A DNA stretch of 19,437 nucleotides from JAKCDU01 sp035551615. Its GTDB lineage: Bacteria > Actinomycetota > Acidimicrobiia > Acidimicrobiales > Palsa-688. A model generated the notes under the pieces. It had not been told where the DNA came from. It did not search any database and was given only the letters and a program-made list of their open reading frames with translations. A program made the translations under genes and the position numbers. Each line of letters begins with the position of its first letter. The stretch's first letter is position 1. Where the stretch lies: contig DASZNC010000076.1 in assembly GCA_035551615.1 (NCBI GenBank), positions 1-19,437 of the forward strand. The letters are read 5' to 3'. This document shows positions 1 to 6,282 of the stretch, one piece after another.

Positions 1-124
1 CGGCCCCGTTCGGGCCCACCAATCCGTGGATGGTGCCGGGAGCGACGGTCAGCGACACCCCGTCCAGCGCGACGACCGGTCCGTAACGCTTCGTCACCGC
101 GGTCAACGCTGCGGCAGGGGTCAC
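1..124 (-). CDS. ABC transporter ATP-binding protein, N-terminal fragment
   Basis: Only the first 41 codons are in the window; the rest lies beyond base 1. Read from a GTG at 124-122, the peptide has the N-terminal pattern of an ABC ATPase: an A-loop region with the aromatic residue in KRYGPVVALDGVSL, then GLVGPNGA, the first part of the Walker A P-loop, cut at the window edge. Such a protein would power a membrane transporter, export being common for this subtype, but the substrate cannot be told. No Shine-Dalgarno precedes the GTG. A 16-codon ORF ending in a TGA that overlaps this GTG (GTGA) has a strong AGGAGG, so translation may be coupled to it. An in-frame TTG at 133-131 is an alternative start. 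The family is clear; the start is moderately certain. Confidence 0.8.
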   Translation of the reverse strand, partial: MTPAAALTAVTKRYGPVVALDGVSLTVAPGTIHGLVGPNGA

Positions 125-171
125 GAGCGACAAGGCAAGCGGACACGGCGGACCGATCGCAAGGAGGTCAC
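121..171 (-). CDS. candidate 16-aa leader peptide upstream of ABC ATPase
   Basis: GTG at 171-169 opens a 16-codon frame (MTSLRSVRRVRLPCRS) that ends in TGA at 123-121, overlapping the ATPase GTG by four bases. A perfect AGGAGG lies at 187-182, 10 nt before the GTG, while the ATPase start has no ribosome site of its own. This looks like translational coupling. The same AGGAGGT can pair with ACCTCCT inside codons 2-4 of the leader, so the ribosome site could be masked. No homologue is known to me. It could be chance, as one arm of the pairing is only 7 bp. Confidence 0.4.
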   Translation of the reverse strand: MTSLRSVRRVRLPCRS

Positions 172-187
172 CCGAACGTCACCTCCT
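162..187 (-). promoter_or_regulatory. ribosome-site-sequestering inverted repeat
   Basis: On the minus strand AGGAGGT (187-181) and ACCTCCT (168-162) are perfect complements separated by 12 nt. The loop holds the GTG start of the 16-codon leader ORF. In RNA this would hide the Shine-Dalgarno of the leader and so of the coupled ABC gene. A regulatory role is inferred; only the complementarity is seen. Confidence 0.4.
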
Positions 188-308
188 GTTCGTCTTTACT
201 CAATCGGCGCGCCGGCTGACCTTCCTCGACGATCGCCACCCGCCGGCTGGGGATCAGGGATCGAAGCCTGTGGGAGGTCCCCGCCGGCGCACCGGGAGCT
301 ACGTCCGG

Positions 309-908
309 TCAGGCGACGGGGGGCGGCCCTGGCGGGGCCGGCGGGGCCATCGGCTCAGCCGTGGGTGCAGGCGGCGTGTACGGAGCGGCCGCGGCCGGCG
401 GCGCGTACGGAGCAGCCTGGGTCGGAGCGGCCGTACCGGTGGAGGTGGCTCCGGCCGCCCACGGGAGCTTCTCGCCGGACTTGATGAAGAGGTACACCAG
501 CAGTCCGGTTTGGGCCAGAGCGACGACCAAGCCCAGGTAGGCGCCCCATCCGGGACCGTAGCTGAAGCTCCCGAACGAGCCACTCGGGAGGGTGAATATG
601 CGGATGATGACGATGAGCAGGGCGAGCGCGCTCACCGCCGCCGAGGCCACAATCCGGCTGACCGGCAACGTCGGCAGGGCGACCCCGGCCGCCCCGAGCA
701 CGTAGAAGGCGGCCGCCGCCAAGAGAAGGAGCATGGGGAACCAAGCCCCGACGTAGTGCCAGCCGCTCAACGACCCGCTGTACGAGCCGAAGGCACTGTC
801 GTGGCCCGAGCCGCTGAGCCAAGGGAGGAAAGAGTCGATGAACATCAGCAGCCCGGTGGCCGCCACGCCCCAATCGAACGGAGTGAACTTCTTCGTATCG
901 AACGCCAT
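309..908 (-). CDS. four-helix membrane protein with Ala/Pro-rich C-terminal tail
   Basis: A 199-residue protein starting at ATG 908, with AAGGGG about 8 nt upstream as ribosome site. The first ~140 residues hold four hydrophobic segments (near residues 14-30, 55-77, 83-103 and 125-143), the first two separated by a Ser/Gly-rich loop. The last ~55 residues are a low-complexity Ala/Pro/Thr tail with repeated APYAPP/APYTPP units, probably cytoplasmic and unstructured. The architecture resembles small actinobacterial proteins of the DUF5336 / 34-kDa antigen type, but I cannot confirm that family. It is transcribed in the same direction as the ABC fragment, 184 nt upstream of it, and is probably a separate unit. 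No catalytic motif is visible. Confidence 0.75.
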   Translation of the reverse strand: MAFDTKKFTPFDWGVAATGLLMFIDSFLPWLSGSGHDSAFGSYSGSLSGWHYVGAWFPMLLLLAAAAFYVLGAAGVALPTLPVSRIVASAAVSALALLIVIIRIFTLPSGSFGSFSYGPGWGAYLGLVVALAQTGLLVYLFIKSGEKLPWAAGATSTGTAAPTQAAPYAPPAAAAPYTPPAPTAEPMAPPAPPGPPPVA

Positions 909-953
909 TGGTGAACCCCTTCAGTCATGTGCGAGCGGCACGCCCGCCGAGCT

Positions 954-983
954 AGCCCATCGCTACCACCGGGTCAATGGGCT
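954..983. terminator. inverted repeat downstream of the transglycosylase gene
   Basis: AGCCCAT (954-960) and ATGGGCT (977-983) are perfect 7-bp complements with a 16-nt loop, 35 nt beyond the stop of the minus-strand GT51 gene and before the ATG of the next gene. There is no U-tract. It may be a weak terminator or an operator-like dyad; evidence is limited to the symmetry. Confidence 0.3.
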
Positions 984-1017
984 GTGGCCGAAATAGGGCC
1001 GTTCGGACAGAGATCAA

Positions 1018-1806
1018 TCAGCCGTAAAAGGCAATGACCGGCTTCAGCTGCTCCCCCTCGATCGATTTGGCCTCTGATCGGCTGATCGTCCCCACTGCGA
1101 CCAACCGGGCCAGCACGTGCGCCCGCCGGGTCAGGGCCGCTTTCAGATGACCGTGCGGGTCGTAGTTGCTGGGGGCTTGCACCAGCCCGGCCAGCAGCGT
1201 CGCCTGACCCCACGTGAGCTGATCGGGCTCGACCCCGAAGTAGTGCTCGGCCGCATCGGTCACGCCGTAGGCGCCGTCGCCGAAATAGGCGGCGTCCAGG
1301 TAGAGGGCCAGGATGCGCGTCTTCGAGAAGTCGTGGTCGAGCTTGATGGCAATGGCCACCTGCTCGGTCAACGAGATGGGATCGGTGCTCCCCGGCGTGT
1401 AGAGCATCTTGGCCAGTTGCACCTCGATGGTGGCACCCCCCTCATTGGGGTTGCGCGAAACCACGCCCCAGACCGCCCGCACCGTTCCCTGCGGGTCGAT
1501 GGCCCAATCCGAGTGGTAGCGGCTGTCCTCGGTGGCGAGCAACGCCTCTCCGACCTTGGCCGGCACCACCCCGTCGTCGCTCGGTGCGCCGTGGGTGGCG
1601 AGGATGCCGGCCACCCGGGCTGGGGCCGATCCGGCCGACGGCGTCAGCCCGAGCAGGAGCGCCAGTCCGATCAGAACCACAACAAGTGCCACGATGACTG
1701 TCACAACTGCGCGGGTCAGCCATCGGCGGCGTCGGGACGGCTGTCGGGTGACGACCGCCGGCTCGTCCGCCTGAGATGTAGAGCCCTTGTCGAGGTCGAC
1801 TGCCAT
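1018..1806 (-). CDS. monofunctional peptidoglycan glycosyltransferase-like protein (GT51)
   Basis: A 262-aa, type II membrane-anchored protein: basic cytoplasmic N-terminus, one transmembrane helix near residues 31-54, then a GT51 transglycosylase domain. Family motifs in order: ATEDSRY (E93, the usual first catalytic Glu), GGATIEVQLAK at 123-133 (family GGSTITQQLAK), FSKTRILALYL plus YFGDGAYGV, and LTWGQATLLAGLVQAPSNYDP near 209-229. There is no penicillin-binding domain, so it would polymerise lipid II into glycan strands without cross-linking. Several normally conserved positions differ: the HHG after the first motif reads DWA, and the usual second catalytic Glu aligns with Q149. It may belong to a divergent actinobacterial branch or be less active. 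A -10-like TATCGT (1827-1822) lies 15 nt before the ATG. It is divergent from the SDR gene, with 49 bp between them. Confidence 0.85.
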   Translation of the reverse strand: MAVDLDKGSTSQADEPAVVTRQPSRRRRWLTRAVVTVIVALVVVLIGLALLLGLTPSAGSAPARVAGILATHGAPSDDGVVPAKVGEALLATEDSRYHSDWAIDPQGTVRAVWGVVSRNPNEGGATIEVQLAKMLYTPGSTDPISLTEQVAIAIKLDHDFSKTRILALYLDAAYFGDGAYGVTDAAEHYFGVEPDQLTWGQATLLAGLVQAPSNYDPHGHLKAALTRRAHVLARLVAVGTISRSEAKSIEGEQLKPVIAFYG

Positions 1807-1843
1807 CTTTGCTACACAGCGACGATACCCTCCGACCCCCCGA

Positions 1844-1849
1844 TAGCTT
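1844..1849 (+). promoter_or_regulatory. -10 box of the SDR gene (leaderless start)
   Basis: TAGCTT fits the actinobacterial TANNNT -10 pattern and ends 6 nt before the GTG at 1856. Transcription would begin at about the start codon, giving a leaderless mRNA. No Shine-Dalgarno is present, which agrees. Confidence 0.5.
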
Positions 1850-1855
1850 CGATCG

Positions 1856-2782
1856 GTGCCAGCCCTGCCCCGTTTCCTTCCCGATCTGGTCGACGTCGCG
1901 CTGGAGGTGTCGATCGCCGGCAGCTTCTCCCGGCTCGGCTACCTGACCCGGCGCCGGGTCGAGGGCTGGACGCCGCCGCCCCGCCTCGACGGTCGGACCG
2001 TCCTGGTCACCGGTGCCTCGTCGGGCATCGGCCGGGCCGCGGCGCGGGCGCTCATCGATCTGGGCGCCGACGTGTGGTTGGTCGGTCGTGACCGCGACCG
2101 CCTCGAGGCGGCCGCCGAAGGGGGTGGGCGGCCGATCGTGTGCGACCTGGTCCAGCCCGACCAACTCGATGAGTTGGTCGACATGGTCAAAGGATCGGGC
2201 TCTCCCCTCGACGCCCTCCTCCACAACGCGGGCGCCTTGTTCAACGACCGCCGGGAAGCACCCGACGGCACCGAACTGACCGTCGCCACCCATGTGCTGG
2301 CCCCGTTCCGGCTGACCCGGCGGCTGCCAGCGGTCCCGGTGATGGTGACCATGTCCTCGGGCGGGATGTACACCGCCCGCTTCGATCTCGACGAACTGGA
2401 GATGGCCCCTGATGACTACAAAGGGGCCGTGGCCTATGCCCGGGCCAAGCGGGCCCAGGTCGTTCTGGCCGAGGAGTGGGGCCGTCGTTCGGGCGGCCAC
2501 AGCTACTCGATGCACCCGGGCTGGGCCTCCACCCCGGGCGTCAGCACCAGCCTGCCTGGATTCTCCCGGCTGGGCCCTGCGCTCCGGACCCCGGCCGAGG
2601 GGGCTGACACGGCCGTGTGGCTGATCGCCCTGGCCCTGAGCGGGCCGGCCGCCCCCGAGAACGGTTTCTGGATGGACCGCCGCAGACGGGGTGAGTACTA
2701 CCGGCCCGGAACCGGTCGAAGCCCCGATCAGCGGCGGGCCGACGGCCAGGCCCTGTGGGACTGGTGCGCCGCTCGCGCGTGA
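1856..2782 (+). CDS. short-chain dehydrogenase/reductase (SDR), DHRS12-like
   Basis: A 308-aa NAD(P)-dependent oxidoreductase with a classical SDR core. The nucleotide-binding loop TGASSGIG is at residues 52-59, NAG at 124-126, the catalytic Ser at about 168 (TMSSGG) and YARAK gives Y194 and K198. The ~45-residue N-terminal extension with SRLGYLTRR resembles the DHRS12 branch of SDRs; the substrate is unknown. The GTG start is supported by a -10 box 6 nt upstream and by the lack of a ribosome site. The C-terminus (RADGQALWDWCAARA) is encoded by the first of three 47-bp tandem copies of the gene end, so its present stop may differ from the ancestral one. It stands alone, divergent from the GT51 gene and convergent with the sulfatase. 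Confidence 0.9.
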   Translation: MPALPRFLPDLVDVALEVSIAGSFSRLGYLTRRRVEGWTPPPRLDGRTVLVTGASSGIGRAAARALIDLGADVWLVGRDRDRLEAAAEGGGRPIVCDLVQPDQLDELVDMVKGSGSPLDALLHNAGALFNDRREAPDGTELTVATHVLAPFRLTRRLPAVPVMVTMSSGGMYTARFDLDELEMAPDDYKGAVAYARAKRAQVVLAEEWGRRSGGHSYSMHPGWASTPGVSTSLPGFSRLGPALRTPAEGADTAVWLIALALSGPAAPENGFWMDRRRRGEYYRPGTGRSPDQRRADGQALWDWCAARA

Positions 2783-2882
2783 GGGCAGACGGTCACGTCC
2801 TGTGGGACTGGTGCGCCGCTCGCGCGTGAGGGCAGACGGCCACGCCCTCTGGGACTGGTGCGCCGTCCGCCAGCATCGGTGA
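2736..2882 (+). repeat. 47-bp tandem triplication of the SDR gene 3' end
   Basis: The core CTGTGGGACTGGTGCGCC recurs at 2753, 2800 and (as CTCTGGG...) 2847, exactly 47 bp apart. Each copy keeps the codons for ADG[QH][AV]LWDWCA[AV]R and ends in its own TGA (2780, 2827, 2880). As 47 is not a multiple of three, only the first copy is in frame with the SDR gene. Copies 1 and 2 end in GCTCGCGCGTGA, while copy 3 ends GTCCGCCAGCATCGGTGA. This is a recent-looking duplication. Confidence 0.9.
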
Positions 2883-2913
2883 GAGGTGCGCCGTCTGGTC
2901 GTTACGCGGGCTG

Positions 2914-5214
2914 CTACTGCTCGGCCAGGATGGCGTCCAGGTCGGCGAGCACGGCCCGGGCCGGGTCGGCGCCGTCCTGGTCGGTCTCGATCACCACCGC
3001 CTCGAGCCGGCCGCCCCAAGGGAACGGAGCCTGGTAGCCGGGCCCGACCGCCGGCCCCTGCTCCCATCCACAGGTGAGGCCCCCGCCGGTCAGGTTGTAC
3101 CGGGAGATCGGCAGCCGGTCGATCGGGCCGGAGGCCACCTCCCGCCCATCGACGAGCAACGCTCCGGTACCGGCCGGCCGGCCGGGCGACGGGGTGAACA
3201 CGAACCCGAGCGCGTGCCGCCCCGATGTCAACGGCTCCGCCGCCTCGATGATGTCCAGCGCGGCGCCGACGAAGTTGTTGACATAGCGCAGCCGGCCACC
3301 GAGCACCTGGAAGCTCCACCCCCCGAGCACCGTGCCCATCGCCACCAGCACCCCGTCGGCTCCGGTCTCAGGGATCACCACGTCGGCGGCGATGGCGTGG
3401 GCTCGGCCCCGTAATGGGGTCACCCGGTACTCGGGCACGATGGCCCCGCCCGGAAAGAACACGTGTCGGGCCCGCGACACCGGCGTCCGTCTCGGATCCA
3501 TCAGCGCCTCGATGAGCCGGTGGTCCAGCGGCAGCACGTTGTACTTCTCGGCCTCCTTCCACCACAGGTCGATCATGGTGGCCAGGCGGTCCTTCTCGAC
3601 CCGGGCCAGGTCCTCCGTCTCCGACGGATCGACGGCCACGTGGTACAGCTCCCAGATGTCGTCGTCGTAGGACTGATCCGGGTTTCGGCCCTCCTGGTAG
3701 AGGTCGACAAAGGGATGGAACGTGACCGCCTTCCACCCGTCCTTGTAGATGCCCCGGGAGCCGAACATCTCGAAGTACTGCACCGTGTGGGCCTCGGGCG
3801 CCTCCGGATCGGTCAGCACCGGAGCCAGGCTGACCCCCTCGATGGGCGACTGCTGGACACCGTCGATGGCCGCCGGCGCTGACGCCCCGATCAGCTCGAG
3901 AATGGTCGGCACCACGTCGATGGCGTGGCCGAACTGCCGACGCGGCCCGGTCCCGGCCGGGATGCGGGCCGGCCACGAGAAGATGCACGGATCGGCGACC
4001 CCGCCCTGGTGGACCTCCCGCTTCCACCGGCGGAACGGCGTGTTGCCGGCCATGGTCCAACCCCACGGGTAGTTGTTATGGGTGCTGGGCGTGCCCAGTT
4101 CATCGATCCGGGCGCGCAGCTCCGTGGCGTCGGCCGGGGCCACGTTCCAGAGGCGGACGTCGTTGATGGAACCGATCGGTCCGCCCTCGGCCGACGCCCC
4201 GTTGTCCGAGACGGCCACGACCAGGGTGTTGTCCCACTCACCGATGCGTTGAATGAAGCTGAGGACCCGTCCGATCTGGGCGTCGGCGTGGGACAGGAAA
4301 CCGGCGAAGCACTCCATGAACCGGGCCACCACCCGCTGGTCCTCGGCCGCCAGGGAGTCCCACGCCGGCACCCAGTGCGGCCGGGGCGACAGGCGGGTGC
4401 CGGCCGGGAACAGCCCCAGCTCCATCTGGCGGGCGAAGACGCGCTCGCGCAGGCTGTCCCAGCCCGAGTCGAACCGTCCGGCGTAGTAGTCGATCCACTC
4501 CCGCGGCGCCTGATGCGGCGAGTGGCAGGCGCCGGTCGCCAGGTAGAGGAAGAACGGCGCATCCGGAGTGGCCGAGCGGATCTCGCTCAGGTAAGTGACC
4601 GCTCGCTCGGCCAGGTCCTCGCTCAGGTGGTAGCCCTCCTCCGGCGACGCCGGCGGCCGGACCGAGTGGTTGTCCTGGAACAGGGACGGGACGAACTGAT
4701 GGGTCTCGCCGCCGTGGAACCCGTACCAGCGCTGGAAGCCACGCCCGCACGGCCACGATGACCTCGACGCCGATTGGTGGGTGTCCTCCTCGGGCGTCAG
4801 GTGCCACTTCCCCACGGCCACCGGGACGTACCCGTAGGTGGCCAGGATCTCCGACAGGAAGCCGTTGGCCCGGGGGATGTGTCCCGAGTAGCCGGGGAAC
4901 CCGATGGCCAGGTCGGCGATGCGGCCCATGCCGTTGGTGTGGTGGTTGCGCCCGGTCAGCAGGCAGGCTCGCGTCGGCGAGCACAGCGCGGTGGTGTGGA
5001 AGTTGGCCAGCTGCACGCCCCCGGCGGCCAGGCCGTCCAGGACCGGGGTCTCGACCTCGGAGCCGTAACACCCCAGCTGGGCGAAGCCGACGTCGTCGAG
5101 GACGATCATGACCACGTTGGGCGCGCCCGCCGGCGGGGCCGGATCGGGTGGCCACCACGGCTCGGAATCCCTCCAGGTACGCCCGATGCGGCCGCCGAAC
5201 GGCTCAGATTGCAT
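2914..5214 (-). CDS. arylsulfatase (formylglycine-dependent, Cys-type)
   Basis: A 766-aa sulfatase that hydrolyses sulfate esters of an unknown substrate. After a short N-terminal extension, the metal-binding IVLDDVG gives D40 and D41, and ALCSPTRACLLTGR holds the CxPxR signature (C78 to R82) where Cys is oxidised to formylglycine by a separate enzyme (FGE), not present here. GKWHL near residue 138 and SDNGAS further on are additional active-site motifs. The final ~140 residues form a beta-rich C-terminal domain typical of long actinobacterial arylsulfatases. I see no signal peptide, so it appears cytoplasmic, unlike many scavenging sulfatases. The start at ATG 5214 keeps the family N-terminus; the open frame continues upstream, where an ATG at about 5256 is possible, and neither start has a convincing ribosome site. 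It is a single gene, convergent with the SDR. Confidence 0.92.
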   Translation of the reverse strand: MQSEPFGGRIGRTWRDSEPWWPPDPAPPAGAPNVVMIVLDDVGFAQLGCYGSEVETPVLDGLAAGGVQLANFHTTALCSPTRACLLTGRNHHTNGMGRIADLAIGFPGYSGHIPRANGFLSEILATYGYVPVAVGKWHLTPEEDTHQSASRSSWPCGRGFQRWYGFHGGETHQFVPSLFQDNHSVRPPASPEEGYHLSEDLAERAVTYLSEIRSATPDAPFFLYLATGACHSPHQAPREWIDYYAGRFDSGWDSLRERVFARQMELGLFPAGTRLSPRPHWVPAWDSLAAEDQRVVARFMECFAGFLSHADAQIGRVLSFIQRIGEWDNTLVVAVSDNGASAEGGPIGSINDVRLWNVAPADATELRARIDELGTPSTHNNYPWGWTMAGNTPFRRWKREVHQGGVADPCIFSWPARIPAGTGPRRQFGHAIDVVPTILELIGASAPAAIDGVQQSPIEGVSLAPVLTDPEAPEAHTVQYFEMFGSRGIYKDGWKAVTFHPFVDLYQEGRNPDQSYDDDIWELYHVAVDPSETEDLARVEKDRLATMIDLWWKEAEKYNVLPLDHRLIEALMDPRRTPVSRARHVFFPGGAIVPEYRVTPLRGRAHAIAADVVIPETGADGVLVAMGTVLGGWSFQVLGGRLRYVNNFVGAALDIIEAAEPLTSGRHALGFVFTPSPGRPAGTGALLVDGREVASGPIDRLPISRYNLTGGGLTCGWEQGPAVGPGYQAPFPWGGRLEAVVIETDQDGADPARAVLADLDAILAEQ

Positions 5215-5338
5215 GGCGCGAGTATGGCGAGGAGCTTGCTCCTTTTTCCGGATCATGCCCGGGCAAAGGGGGTGAACGGAGGGCCCCGATAATCCAGCTA
5301 AGGTCGAATCAAGTTCTAGCTCGGGTAGGAGTTTTGGG

Positions 5339-5617
5339 GTGAACGAAGAGAAGCTGGTGGCGGAACAGGTCGTTCCCATGGAGTCGGCGGGCTCCGTAAC
5401 CGTTCGCATTTCGCAGGACACGCAGGAGGAGTTCTGGCGGGTCGATGTGAGTCGTTCGGCCGGCAGCACCAGCACGACGGTGGCTCCCGGGGACAGCTTC
5501 ATGATGAACCTGATCGAGGGGGCCGTCAGTGGTGAGCCGGTCGCCTGGCGCCACCTGGCCCACTGGGGCCGCGATGCGCTCGGGCCGACGTCGGCTGGCC
5601 GGCCTCGTTTCGCCTGA
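5339..5617 (+). CDS. small hypothetical protein
   Basis: A 92-aa protein starting at GTG 5339, with AGGAG 9 nt upstream, a leadered start unlike several neighbours. I do not recognise the family. The sequence is soluble, with an alternating hydrophobic/polar middle (SVTVRISQDTQEEFWRVDV) suggesting beta strands, then a GDSFMMNLIEGAV segment. It has no membrane segment, signal peptide or cysteine. It is divergent from the sulfatase with a 124-bp gap and ends 28 bp before the next small gene. The strong ribosome site and compact spacing support a real gene, but no function can be given. Confidence 0.6.
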   Translation: MNEEKLVAEQVVPMESAGSVTVRISQDTQEEFWRVDVSRSAGSTSTTVAPGDSFMMNLIEGAVSGEPVAWRHLAHWGRDALGPTSAGRPRFA

Positions 5618-5628
5618 CGGCCTCTGAG

Positions 5629-5634
5629 TAGAGT
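5629..5634 (+). promoter_or_regulatory. -10 box before the 94-aa gene
   Basis: TAGAGT sits in the 28-bp gap, 11 nt before ATG 5646. Transcription from it would give a leader of only about 4-5 nt. It resembles the TANNNT boxes before other genes in this window. Confidence 0.35.
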
Positions 5635-5645
5635 GCGGGGCGCGT

Positions 5646-5930
5646 ATGCAGAGCTCCGCGGTTGACGACGTTGTAGCCCAAGCGGCGGAGCTGGCCTCGG
5701 CCGGCGTGTCCGCCGACCAGGCCGCCGAGGCGCTCATGCGCACGGCCGGGGATCACCGGGAGGCGGTGGTCGGCGCCCGCGATCGGCTGGCCGCCCGGGT
5801 GCATGCCCAGGTCGACGACTTCGAGGCCACCGCCACCTTGCAGCTGCTCAACCGGGTGCTCGGCCGGGTGCCGATCATCGACCCGCTGGACTGGCGGGTG
5901 CGCTGGACGCAGCGCTTCCGGCGCCCGTAA
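5646..5930 (+). CDS. small alpha-helical hypothetical protein
   Basis: A 94-aa protein starting at ATG 5646. It is not recognised. The first ~60 residues are Ala/Asp/Glu-rich and probably helical (VDDVVAQAAELASAGVSADQ onward), and the end is basic with several tryptophans (PLDWRVRWTQRFRRP). The N-terminal half resembles a UBA-like or short coiled helical bundle, but this is weak. It has no cysteine, signal or membrane segment. It follows the 92-aa gene in the same direction by 28 bp and probably has its own promoter (TAGAGT at 5629). A 352-bp structured non-coding region follows. Confidence 0.6.
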   Translation: MQSSAVDDVVAQAAELASAGVSADQAAEALMRTAGDHREAVVGARDRLAARVHAQVDDFEATATLQLLNRVLGRVPIIDPLDWRVRWTQRFRRP

Positions 5931-5997
5931 CCGCCAGTTGCACGCTGCCCGTCGCGCGCCGCAAGGGTCGAGAAGTACGAAGCTGCTGCTGCGCTCC

Positions 5998-6013
5998 GTG
6001 ACCGGCCGGCCAC
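5998..6013. terminator. GC-rich palindrome in the convergent gap
   Basis: GTGACCGGCCGGCCAC is self-complementary apart from one mismatched pair. It lies 68 nt past the stop of the 94-aa gene. There is no loop, so a cruciform, protein site or partial terminator are all possible. Confidence 0.25.
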
Positions 6014-6069
6014 GTTCGGTGCTGGTGGATGGGTTCTCGTCACCGAAAGCGCTGAGGTACCCTGAAGTG

Positions 6070-6106
6070 TGTGCACAGTTGCTGATATAGTCAGTAACTT
6101 TGCACA
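6070..6106. repeat. 37-bp AT-rich palindrome, copy 1
   Basis: An imperfect palindrome centred on 6088. Arms TGTGCACAGTTGCTGA and TCAGTAACTTTGCACA pair at 14 of 16 positions, with one mismatch (6076/6100) and one G-T pair (6081/6095); the centre is TATAG. It is far AT-richer than its surroundings and lies between convergent genes (stops at 5930 and 6283). The reverse complement of a second copy at 12130-12166 matches it at 33 of 37 positions, also between convergent genes. It may be a bidirectional terminator, a dispersed repeat, or a protein or recombinase site. Confidence 0.8.
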
Positions 6107-6120
6107 TGCTTGCGTGGATG

Positions 6121-6282
6121 TCCGATTTTCGCTGGCCACGCGGGGGTCCGGCCGCCGGCCGGACTGCGACGCCGCCGGCCCGCCGCGGACAACCTTCGGC
6201 GTCCGGCCCGAAGGCAGAGCGACCGGCCGTAGGCCGGAACGGACGACCCCAGGCGTCGGGCCCAGAGACAGAGGGACCGGCC
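6121..6282. repeat. GC-rich hairpin cluster with imperfect 54-bp repeat
   Basis: This 3' flank of the Rossmann-protein gene holds three perfect hairpins: TCCGGCC/GGCCGGA (6147-6163, 3-nt loop), CCTTCGG/CCGAAGG (6193-6214, 8-nt loop) and CCGGCC/GGCCGG (6223-6237, 3-nt loop). A 36-bp stretch starting GGCGTC at 6198 recurs imperfectly at 6252, 54 bp away. I see no gene here. The hairpins could end transcription of the long minus-strand operon. With the 37-bp palindrome just upstream, they account for most of the 352-bp gap at 5931-6282; nothing else is evident at 5931-5997. Confidence 0.55.

Noticed and set aside
161..168. AAGGAGGT as a plus-strand ribosome site
   Set aside because: No plus-strand gene with recognisable content follows; it is better explained as an arm of the minus-strand leader hairpin.
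1442..3319. 625-codon open frame on the minus strand
   Set aside because: It is antisense to the SDR gene and also covers parts of the GT51 and sulfatase genes in another frame. It shows no family motif and has the Arg/Gly/Pro-rich look of GC-rich shadow frames.
4238..5158. 306-codon minus-strand frame
   Set aside because: It is a shifted frame of the sulfatase gene, whose correct frame carries CSPTR and other motifs.
6070..6106. Reading the 37-bp palindrome as a chromosome dimer (dif) site
   Set aside because: dif sites are about 28 bp and single-copy; this is 37 bp and present twice. A generic recombinase site remains possible.
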